This document shows, one piece after another, positions 1 through 8,912 of a stretch of DNA of 64,000 nt (within the stretch, counting starts at the first letter, position 1; every line of letters starts with the position of its first letter). Both the position numbers and the translations under genes were made by a program. The notes under the pieces are model-generated. The model searched no databases. It saw only the letters and a list, made by a program, of their open reading frames with translations, and was not told the DNA's origin. The stretch is taken from assembly GCA_013398275.1 (NCBI GenBank), contig VZSE01015526.1, positions 745,636 through 809,635 on the forward strand, given 5' to 3'. The DNA comes from Promerops cafer (Eukaryota > Chordata > Aves > Passeriformes > Nectariniidae).

Positions 1-2034
1 TAGGACTTGAGAAATGATGATATTATTCCCAAACACTGAAATGGAAGACAGCAATAGAGAGTTGGGGCTAAGGTGGAAATAAGAAAAGGAACCTCTTTTT
101 TCTCTTTTTTTAAAATAAGGATTTTAGAAATACTCTAATATTTTTCTGTCCGTAATTTGAGTTATATAATATGTGACATACTCTGTCAAAGTAGCTACTT
201 TGTCAGAGAAGTTACCTAGAAAAAGAACACTCATTTTAAGCATAATAATTAACTGAAAGTGCAGAGAAGCTCCTAAATGAAGACATATAGGAATGAAAGA
301 GATTGGTTATATGAGGTAGGACATAAAGAAGGGCAGACATAATAAAAAATACATAAATTATTAGTGGTGTACAAAAGGTGAACTGGGAGGGTTTTTCCCC
401 TTTTTTTCAGTATAAGAATTTGGCAACATTCACAATGCAGTGAAATGCTACAAAGAATTTTTTTTTTCCCTTTCAAACAATGTCTGCAGATTACCTGAAG
501 GTGTACTTGAGTTCAGGTGTGCAGAGGATATTGTTGAAACATAGAATGAAGTTTAGAAAATGCCAGTGGCTGGTGGTTCACTGGTGTGTGGTGCCATTCC
601 TCAGTTTTCTGCAGCTCAGGATATGTCTCCTAGTGCTTGACTATGTAGTTACTTAAGAAAACAACAGAAACCATAAGGGACACGTGCAGTATAAATGCTC
701 TCTACTGAAAGTTTAAATCAGATTTAAAATCTCAAAGAAGAAATCTCATGGTAATAGTCTGTAACTTGTTTGGATGTTGCTTTTGCTCCAGAGTGCCAGG
801 TGTCCAGTCTGGAGGTGACTCCAGCGGTGCTGCCCCTGGATGCCATGGTGGCAAGGGCAGTGGCCATCTCTGACTGAGGGCTGTGAGGCCAGGCTGTGGC
901 CATTCCAAGGGATGATGTGGCTCTGGAGCAGCCTGCTGTGCCCATGGGAGAAGGGAGAGCAGGGCTCAGGCCCCTGTTCCCTGTGCAGCTTCGCCTGGCT
1001 AGATGGGAGCCTTTGGATGCGTTGTATAGCCACACATCCATCCATTCAGGCTCTGAGCTGCTTCCCAGGACTGGATTCTGGGAGAAGTTTGGCCCTTCTG
1101 TTTCCACATTCAGTGTTTCACAGCGAGTTCAGCTTTGGCTACTTCAAGGCCTCTGAAATACTGCTGGAGTTTGGCAATGGCCCTGGAGAAACCCCTGGCA
1201 GCCAGCTCTCTGCTGGGTGAGCCTGGCCTGTTCCACCCCACCTCTGAGCCTGCACATGAGCCTGGGTTTTTTCTTACTAACAGAGAGTAACCAGGCTTAA
1301 AATAACAATTTCCAGAAAGACAGGTCAGAATCAAGGTCAGGGGCACCCTTCATGTAAATGACTACAGCTCCATCAATTCCAGCAAGGAAGTGCCTCTCCT
1401 AGGTGGATCCCCTCACTTTGCAACAATGTTAGGCACATTTGCTATAATCTCTCTCCCCAAAGAGGATTTTCCCATACATACACACATGTGTGTTCACATA
1501 AATAAAATTAGGATTGATACCTTAAATATCAAGTGACAGTGTATATCCACTCAGTTCAAGATGTAACTACTTAAAGCAGTCATTAAAGATCAGTGTTTGT
1601 CAGGAGTATTACCTGACTGTAACAAGTTTGTCTGGGGAGATTTACAGGGTGATATCTGGTGGGGGACAGATCAGGGCAGGGTTGATACAGTATTTTGAAA
1701 TATGTGCTTGCCTCTGTGTATCCTTAAAGAGAATAAAGAAATTTCCTTTCCAGGGAAAAGGAAAAAGAAAAAGAGAAGAAAAACTGTAGCTTCCAGGGAA
1801 TTCAGAGTAGGAAAATTTTAAATCTGTCAGCAGTGGTCATATTTGCAGATTTCTCAAGCAATGCATGAAATAATGGTCACTGAGCTAGAGCATAGCAGTG
1901 TCGGGTAAAGAACATCCAGCTTGAACCTTCCAAGCTTTCAGTGCCCTGCTTTCCTTTTCAAAGCACTGCAGCAAGACCTGAATACTGTTTGGGAAGTGTT
2001 TTTCCATCCTGCATTTGCAGAGTATAGCATCACA
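1..2034. other. Non-coding sequence, no gene recognised
   Basis: AT-rich single-copy-looking DNA. Open frames are short and overlap on both strands around 724-1346, where base composition is GC-richer, but none resembles a known protein. Nothing here looks like an RNA gene. A purine-rich run lies near 1750-1785. Most likely intron or intergenic. Confidence 0.6.
760..1260. other. GC-richer block with overlapping open frames, unidentified
   Basis: About 500 bp clearly richer in G and C than its flanks. It has overlapping open frames of about 126 codons on the plus strand (840-1220) and 127 codons on the minus strand (724-1107). Frames open on both strands at once usually reflect composition and few stop triplets rather than coding. 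No protein motif, splice pattern or terminal duplication was recognised. It could be an old LTR or other repeat fragment, or a weak regulatory island. CpG is not especially dense. Confidence 0.3.
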
Positions 2035-2300
2035 GAAAGCAGGATTCAAAGAGCCCCCCAGATGTTATGTTGGCCACTCCTTTGCCTGGAGAGAGGATAA
2101 GCTGTACTTACTTCATTCCCAACAGATGCCTGTCTAACCTATTCATAAAAACTTCTAATGAGTGAGATCCCACAGTCTCCTGGGAAAATCCGTGGCAATG
2201 CTTCCCGCTATTAATCCTTAATTTTTTCTTCCCCCTGCCCAAGTAGCCAAAACCTCCCCACATCATTCATTTTATGTGATGATCTGGAATGCAATTCTGT
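2035..2300 (-). mobile_element. Old CR1-type LINE 3' fragment
   Basis: The plus strand reads like the reverse complement of an old amniote CR1/L3-type 3' region. It has a degraded CATCACAGAA start, then CCTGTCTAACCTATTCATAA, a stretch resembling 'cttctaatga-tgagatcccacagtctcc', and a later pyrimidine-rich part. That order fits the 3' region of a LINE lying on the minus strand, with its tail near 2035. The copy is heavily diverged, so the call rests on pattern memory. The upstream limit near 2300 is approximate. Confidence 0.5.
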
Positions 2301-5300
2301 TTGCTTTTAGAAAACTGCATGAGCCACTTGGCTGCTAGGTAATTCAGTTCCTTTGGCAGTCTCACACTTCAATCCTGCACTAAGAAATTCTTGCCAGTTC
2401 TTTGTGATTTTCATGTCTGTCTCATGATACTTGGTGTTTTTCCTGAAGCTACAGTTACTGAGCCACAGATCTTCACTTTTATTGCAGAAGAGAAAAAAAT
2501 AAAAAATCGAGTGTTCCCCACCCAGGAAAATTCTTGCAAAGACTTATTAAAGAAAAAAAAGCCAGAAACAAAGGAACTGGCAACAAATGTTTTCAAGTTT
2601 GCTTTATAATTTTTTAGGCTTTTAAAATGCTTGGACTGCAAAGAATTAAAGGTTTTGATCCACACATGCATGAAGGTCTGCTAACTTGCCTGGATCTGTG
2701 CAAGCACACCAATCACCTCAAGAAGTGAATCCTAAACTTGATAATGTATAACTGCAAAAATATCTTTCTGCTGCTTTCAAAATCACAATAGAGTTGATTA
2801 CTACAATTGCCCTGTAGAATAATGGTTAATAAACTGTATTTTATAAAACCATGGTATTTACAATTGCAGCATCATACCAATGTCAAACCACAGTAAGGAA
2901 TTTAGAGTTTGCCTTGAAGGTACTGAAGTGGTTCAGAAAGTTTGGTAAACAGGGAACTGCATTCCTGCAAAAAAGGAAAATACGGAGGTAAAATGTTTAG
3001 ATGTGGCAGATCATTTTCAGACGGAATATTGGAGGCATTTTCCTGGTTTGTCACATTTGCATAGTTATATTTGAGATAGATATATATATGTATATATGCA
3101 CACACACAAAAATATGTTACTTCATTTTCAGACTTCTTCACGTAGATGTTACTTTTTATGACCAAAACATAACCTCATATACGTGTAAGAAATCCTAAGT
3201 TATAAGGACCTATGTCTTTAAAAAAATACTAGGATTTTTTTGATTTGCATTAAAGTGGAGTTACTTGTTCAGAAGAGTTTTGCAAATTTCTTCAGAAAAT
3301 AGCATTAAAAAAGGGATTGAGGAGAGAGAAATTCCAACTGCCCTCATTTTGTATATTATTAACACATACCAGATGTATCTTTTACAGAATAGATTATGAG
3401 TTGTGACCGAGTGAGTTTTAGTAACAGACCTGTAACTTTTCAAGTCAGTGAAATATTAAATGCTCTGTGTATTTTGTCTTGTAGATTGCTACAATGCTGA
3501 AAATAGGTTTGGAGATTTTTTCTCCTTCTCTTGCCCCGAATCAGAATACATCTGGTGTTTGTTGTATTTCTGTAAATGATGGCTGGACTCAGTGGTTTTG
3601 ACCCTGGTTCATTTTGATTAAGCTTGTTAATATTTTATGGGTTTAGTATCTGTTTTACAACATTTCCATTACTGTGTATTTTATTAAGGTTCAAGTGGTT
3701 TGTATTTTTATGGTTGCATCTGGTCTGCATAAACTCTGCTCCAGTTTAAAAAGCTGCTTGTCTCAGTACTGGGCATGGGGAATTTTGAAGTATAGTGGGA
3801 TGTGTACATGTTAATCACATGTTGGCACCTACAGAACTCTTGGTCCTGGAGTAGCTCACAATAATCTTACTGCCTGAAGTATGGAAAAGGCTGTGTGTCC
3901 CTGTTGATTCCTTTGTGTTTGTTCATGCTTGCGTGTGTATGTTTCATATTGCCACGCCTTCAGTATTTTGCCATGTTTGCCTTCAAAACAAGAGTAGTTT
4001 CTCTTGAAAGGTGGTTCAGAATGCTGTCGGGGTAAGTTACATGATCCAAATACACTATTGGACTATTGCATATTTTATTAAATCTTTAAGAAGAAATCCT
4101 TTATCAGAGTCAAGGACTCTTGAGCTTAATTACCCATGAAGTCAATATGATGTTATCTTGATAGTCATACAAGTTACTGACTTGCTGTGGTGTTCAGCTG
4201 GCTGCATGTTGTGTAATCCTGTTGGATTTATATTTGAAAAGGGAAAAAAAAGAAAGGATGCTTTCTTATTTTAGTCCCATAGACTATTACATTTCTGAAA
4301 AATAAAATAGGCAAACATCAAAGCAAATTTAAATAGTGCTATATTAAATAACTAGTCTCTGAGACTTGTAAATTCACTCAAAATAATGTTTCCCAAGTCT
4401 TTCTTGATTTTATTATCATACTCCTTTTAAAGTGTTTGTTCTCGAGCCCTGAGAATTTGATGGAGTCCTTAGCTGACTTTCTTCAGAGGCCTCTGCTCTG
4501 TAAAGCATTTGCTGAAGGACTGAAATACTAATGCAGTAGGATGAGTTTGCAGGAGTGCACAGTCACTGAACACAACGAAATATTCAGTGATTCCTCTTTC
4601 AGTTCTTTTCCCTAAAATCTGATCACATACTGAGGATGCAGTCATGATTCTGTAGTGAGTTGGGATGTAGACTCCTCGTGAACTGCTGTGTCTGAACTTT
4701 GCATCCTTTGCTAGGCTCTATCCTGGCTCCTGTGCATCAAAACCAGCTTTTCTGCTCCAGCGTTTCAAAGAGGATATTATTCAAATCTTGTTCCTACTAA
4801 AGTGCTTTTGAAAATTATGTCTTACTCGTAGTGTACCTCACAACTCCACTGCAATTCTGAAGTTTTTATTTCATGTTTTTTTCCTTCTGCTCCTCCAGCA
4901 TTGACTGCCTGTCTGTACCATTAGTCCTACTCACTTTCTCCTGCACGACAAATTTTAGTGACTTGAGAGTATTTCAGTATGCCAGAGGTATATGAACAGA
5001 TACATGAACATATGTATTTTGTGCATACAAAGTTTTCACAAACTGTAAGATGGGAGTAAAACATATTCATTGGTGCTGATAAAGAAATTAGCCTAATAGG
5101 GCTCTCTGGTGGTTCTTAATTTCCACTTGACTTGTTTCTTCCTGACAGTCAGTGATTTGAAGGTGGTCTGTCAGCAAAGTCACTATCAGCCTCACAACTC
5201 AAAAAAGGACAAAATTACAGATTAATTCCCTGGTGTCTGTCTGTGGTCTGTGGAGTATCAGAGAACTCAGTTTCTCATGTGCTTAGCCAGAGCAGTGAGA

Positions 5301-5509
5301 CTGTGAGGGGACTAGTTTAATACCTCAGCACTGCAAGACTATTTCTGCAGCACAAGGCATGGCAGTTCATTTATGTGCACCTGTGCTTTGAAAAAACTAA
5401 GTTAATGTCTGCAAATTTTCAGTCTTACAGCTACAGAACAGCCCTGCCAATGAAAAAACAAAATGAAAGCTAAATAAATACATGCTCCTTGAAGAGCTCT
5501 GTTAGTGTA
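2301..5509. other. Non-coding sequence, no gene recognised
   Basis: AT-rich unique-looking DNA with stops in all frames. It contains a small compound microsatellite of AT and CA steps at about 3076-3112. No exon with convincing splice borders, no RNA gene and no repeat with terminal duplication was recognised. Confidence 0.6.
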
Positions 5510-5519
5510 ATCCAGCCCC

Positions 5520-6175
5520 AGCTGGATGTAGCTCCATTCCCCACCACTCTCTGGGCCCAGACATCCAGCCAGTCTTTTACCCAGTGAACAGTGTGTGTGT
5601 CCCTGTCCGAGCCATGAGGAAAATGCTGTGGGAAACAGAGCCAAAGGCTTTCCTAAAATCCAGGCAGACACATCCACTGAGGGGGTCACTGTCCTAGGAG
5701 ATCAGGTGGGTCAAGCAGGACCCATAAACCCTGGCTGGCTGGGCTGATGCCCTGGTTGTCCTGCACGTGTTGCATGATGGCACTCAAGAGGATCTGCTCC
5801 ATGACCTTTCCCAGCCCCGAGGTCAGGCTGACAGGCCCGCAGTTCCCTGGATCCTCCTTCCAGCCCTTCACACAGGAGTGTCACAGTGACCAACTTCCCT
5901 TCACCTGGGACCTCCCTGGTGAGCCAGCACAGCTGGGAAATGATGGAAAGTGCCTCCATGAGCACTGCCACCAGCTCCCTCAGTACCCCTGGGTGGATCC
6001 CATCTGGCCCCATGGATTTGTGCAGCACTGACCACATGAAATATGGATTATTTGGGCTTTGTTCTGCTCCCTGTCCCTGTCTTCCAGCTCAGGTGGCTGG
6101 GTGCCCAGAGAACTCATCTTAACCATTCTCTGAGGCAGAAAAGGCATCTTCTTCATTCTTTGTCACTACAGGACA
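5520..6175 (-). pseudogene. CR1 ORF2 remnant: reverse transcriptase N-terminal half
   Basis: The minus-strand translation shows ELEDRDREQNKAQII and then HKSMGPDGIHPGVLRELV (about 6020-5965), a hallmark of CR1 reverse transcriptase. A frame change near 5870 leads into WKEDPGNCGPVSLTSGLGK and VMEQILLSAIMQHVQD. A third piece near 5627-5662 reads CLDFRKAFGSVSHSIF, which is polymerase motif A with the second conserved Asp changed to Gly. The element ends soon after VVGNGATSSW, before the F-x-D-D box (motif C), so the catalytic centre is incomplete. Frameshifts and stops confirm it is dead. Confidence 0.87.
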
Positions 6176-6181
6176 GTAAAG
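6176..6181. repeat. Left target-site duplication of the LTR
   Basis: GTAAAG immediately precedes the TG end of the LTR. Its partner GTAAAA lies at 6741-6746. They differ by one G/A change. Confidence 0.75.
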
Positions 6182-6740
6182 TGTGGTGGTGGGTCCCCCT
6201 CCCCATGGTTTGTTCCTGTTACCCCTGGGTTTTGGTTTCACCCTGGGTTTTCCCCTCCCTAGTCCTGCTGCCAGTTACCCCCTGGACACACCTGTTACTT
6301 TATATACATAATGTCAATCTCACCTGGTTCCTACCCCTAGTTGGAGAGAATTCCTTATGCCTCGGTGTCCAGTTGGTCCACTTGACTATTTCCACTCCCC
6401 ATGCCCTTCCTATACAGTGCTAGGTAATGGGTCCCACCTTTCTCCCCTCCCCACTCTATCCCGATTGGTAAAGAATTGTAACTCCCAACGGATTTCAATG
6501 TAAGAGCAGGCTTCGTGCTCTCTCCGTGTTCATCCCCTGGCTTGGGACAAAAAAACTGAGAAACTGAACAAGAGGGAGCCTTCTCTAAGTTCTTGCCTCA
6601 AAACCTCGACACCACAACATCTATAGCTGTAGAACAGCTCTGAACTGCACCAGTTCTGGAGACTGCTGGCAGTCTCAGGAATGGTGTTTTGGCACCAAGC
6701 CGGCAGCAGAGCTAGCTGGGATTCTACTGGCACAGTGTCA
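6182..6740. mobile_element. Solo LTR, ERVK-like, inserted in CR1
   Basis: The 559 bp unit begins TGTGGTGGTGGG and ends CAGTGTCA, the TG...CA ends of a retroviral LTR. It is flanked by GTAAAG (6176-6181) and GTAAAA (6741-6746), a 6 bp duplication with one transition. A 6 bp duplication is typical of class II (ERVK-like) elements. The surrounding CR1 ORF2 reading continues across it, from NLHFLL on one side to VTKNEEDAF on the other, which independently places both borders. A TATA-like TTTATATACATA lies near 6298-6309, suggesting plus orientation, but this is weak. No internal viral genes are present, so it is a solo LTR left by recombination. Confidence 0.82.
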
Positions 6741-6746
6741 GTAAAA
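6741..6746. repeat. Right target-site duplication of the LTR
   Basis: GTAAAA immediately follows the CA end of the LTR and pairs with GTAAAG at 6176-6181. The six-base length is the basis for the ERVK-like call. Confidence 0.75.
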
Positions 6747-7710
6747 AATGAAGATTCTCCTTGGCCCTCCTTTTGTTGCTAATGCATTAATAGAAATAGT
6801 TTTTTGTTGTCTGTGGAAATAAGACATTAAGTTCTAGCTGGGCTTTGGCCCTTCTAATTTTCTCCCTGCACGACCTCATGACATCTTTGCAGTTCTCCCG
6901 AGCTGCCCGTCCCTTCTTCTAAAGGCCATAAATTTTCTTCTTGCACCCTGAGTTCCATACAAAGCTCCCTGTTAGCCAGGCTGGTCTTCACTGCTGGCTT
7001 GTCTTTGGGCACATGGGGACAGCCTGCTTTAAGATTTCTTTCATGAAAAACGTCCAACTTTCTTGGACTCCTTTGTCCTTCAGGACTGCCTACCCAGGAA
7101 GTCCTAAGCTGGCCAAAATCTGCCCTCCAGCAGTCCAAGGTGGCAGTTCTGCTAATCTCTTTCCTTCCTTCTCTGAGAATTGAAATCTCCAGGAACCTCC
7201 TGGACTGTTTCCCTCTGTGTTGAATTTCCAGCATCTGTTAAGTTGAAGGTCTCCACGAGAGCAATGCTAGTGATCATGACACTTCTCCCAGAGAATGTTC
7301 TAATATTATAGAGAATATTATAATATAATAAAATATTTCATCCAGCTCTTTGTTCTGGTTGGGTGGTCTGTAGCAGACTCCCACCAGCATACCTGCTTTG
7401 TTGGCATTTGCTGATAAAACCATAAACACTCACCTTTGTCATTGTCATCAGTAAGCTCCAGACAATCCAAATTCCCAATCACACAGGCCTACCCCACCGC
7501 CTCCCCTTCCTTGCCTCAACCTCCTGAAGAGTTTGTCACCACCCATTGCAGCCCTCTTCCTGGTGTGCCAGTCATCCCACCATGTCTCTGTGAGGGCAGC
7601 TCTGTCAGAGTTTTCCTGCTGCACAGTGACTTCCAGCTCCTCCTGGTTGTTGCTCATGCTGTGTGTGTTGGTGTCAATGAACTCCAGGCAGGGTGTCCAT
7701 CCCACCAGGT
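6747..7710 (-). pseudogene. CR1 ORF2 remnant: endonuclease domain and linker
   Basis: The minus-strand reading from about 7705 gives TNTHSMSNNQEELEV and then ALTETWW, both typical of the start of the CR1 APE-type endonuclease. Further on it gives GVCYRPPNQ. Near 7240-7260 the usual catalytic G-D-F-N box reads E-T-F-N, so the key Asp is lost. Just after KQSRRFLE (about 7195) the frame jumps straight to ISILREGRKEISRTATLD. In intact CR1 these are separated by roughly 45-50 residues that hold the second catalytic patch (S-D-H), so an internal deletion is inferred. The linker then runs as RADFGQL through KTSLANRELCMELR. An AT-rich expansion lies at about 7300-7340. Several stops are present. Not functional. 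Confidence 0.85.
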
Positions 7711-7853
7711 TTTTGGAGTGGAGAAGCCCTTGAAGTAGAATGTAACATTAAAGTAAAATGTTAATTAAAAACCAGTTTGTGTAAAAATACCACATACTAA
7801 GCTTGCTTTGAGCTAAGTTATGTTGTAAATAGTTTTATTTATTATGCTCTTAG

Positions 7854-7967
7854 GTCATGGGATAACATTCTACTGCCCTTCTGAGTTTTATCAGGAAATG
7901 CAGAAAAACTTCATGCGGAAGTGCGCTGCAGTAAACTTCAAGACACAGTGTTGTTTGACAAGAATGA
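7854..7967 (+). other. Candidate internal exon, unidentified
   Basis: A T-rich tract ends in CTCTTAG at 7853, a plausible splice acceptor. ATGA|GTAAGAG at 7967/7968 is a strong splice-donor match. The 114 bp between them is a multiple of three and is open in one frame, reading HGITFYCPSEFYQEMQKNF and on to FKTQCCLTRM. The phase is 1 at both ends, as in symmetric cassette exons. I do not recognise the protein segment and no partner exon was found nearby. It could equally be a chance pairing of splice-like sites or part of an old repeat. Confidence 0.2.
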
Positions 7968-8144
7968 GTAAGAGATTCAGGAAGTTTTACTGGTGTTGGA
8001 AAACGTTTTTTTTTTTCAGTTTCAAGGATCTGGAAAAAAAGATTGTAATGTAAAAAAAAAGATACAACTATGAAATGCCATATGGCCATGGACAACATTT
8101 TAAGGCACAGTTTTTCCCGGCCAAGAGAAGTAATGTTGATCCCT

Positions 8145-8296
8145 AAGTACAGGCCGTCCCCAGGGGGTTGGGCAGGAAGCGGGAGCCGGAGTTCCTGCGG
8201 GAGCGGGCGCTGCAGGGCCAGGCGCGGCCGGCAGGTGGCGGCACAGGGAAACAAGGCCGGCGGGCAGGGCCGGACCGCACCGGGGATCCGGGGGGA
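8145..8296. other. CpG-rich, GC-rich patch next to minisatellite
   Basis: About 150 bp of strongly GC-rich sequence with many CpG steps (for example GCGGGAGCGGGCGCTGC near 8197-8213), unlike the AT-rich DNA before it. It runs straight into the minisatellite. It may be a small CpG island, part of the unit from which the array grew, or a GC-rich repeat end. No transcription signal could be assigned. Confidence 0.45.
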
Positions 8297-8912
8297 CGCA
8301 GGGGTGAGACGGGTGTGAGAGGGGGGCCCCAGGTGCTGATCTAGGGGGGGCCCAGGTACGAGACAGGGGTGACACAGGGGTGACACAGGTGTGAGAGTGG
8401 GGATCCAGGTGCTGATCTAGGGGGGGCCCAGGTACGAGACAGGGGTGACACAGGGGTGACACAGGTGTGAGAGTGGGGATCCAGGTGCTGATCTAGGGGG
8501 GGCCCAGGTACGAGACAGGGGTGACACAGGGGTGACACAGGTGTGAGAGTGGGGATCCAGGTGCTGATCTAGGGGTGACCCAGGTACGAGACAGGGGTGA
8601 GACAGGTGTGAGAGGGGGGATCCAGGTGCTGATTCTAGGGGTGACCCAGGTACAAGACAGGGGTGAGACAGGTGTGAGAGGGGGGATCCAGGTGCTGATT
8701 CTAGGGGTGACCCAGGTACAAGACAGGGGTGAGACAGGTGTGAGAGGGGGGATCCAGGTACAAGACAGGGGTCAGACTGGTGTGAGAGGGGGATCCAGGT
8801 GCTGATCTAGGGGGGATCCAGGTACGAGACAGGGGTAAGACAGGTGTGATTCAGGGAGTGATCTCGGAGTGAGCCAGGTTATGAGACAGGGGTGACACAG
8901 GGGTGAGCTGAG
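8297..8912. repeat. G-rich minisatellite, units of about 76 and 66 bp
   Basis: The phrase CCAGGTGCTGATCTAGGGG recurs with its GCTGAT at 8335, 8411, 8487 and 8563, an exact 76 bp period. It then recurs at 8628, 8694 and 8801 with spacing of 65, 66 and 107 bp. The 76 bp form differs from the 66 bp form mainly by an extra GGGGTGACACA step, which is itself a short sub-repeat. The plus strand carries nearly all the G, in runs of four to seven. Each unit carries GGTGTGAGAG, and AGGTGTGA occurs exactly seven times. The first three intervals are nearly identical, which suggests recent expansion. Both strands have open frames through the array, but they are by-products of the repeat. Confidence 0.93.

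Larger units (their letters stand above)
5510..7740 (-). mobile_element. CR1 LINE, internal part of ORF2, split by an LTR
   Basis: Read on the minus strand from 7740 downwards, the translation follows the order of CR1 ORF2: endonuclease start, endonuclease core, linker, then reverse transcriptase. The element lacks both its 5' region and its 3' untranslated tail. It has frameshifts, stops and an internal deletion, so it cannot be active. An LTR at 6182-6740 interrupts it, and the CR1 reading resumes on the far side. CR1 is the dominant LINE of birds. Homology fades near 5510 and near 7740, so both ends are approximate. Confidence 0.88.

Noticed and set aside
8100..8805. Open frames through the minisatellite giving repeated proteins such as MSPLCHPCLVPG on the minus strand and GETGVRGGIQV on the plus strand
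   Set aside because: They are translations of the tandem repeat. The 76 bp period is not a multiple of three, so the frame shifts in each unit, and both strands are open at once.
8297..8912. Resemblance of the repeat array to a CRISPR array
   Set aside because: There are no unique spacers of constant size, the units merge into one another, and the window is vertebrate DNA.
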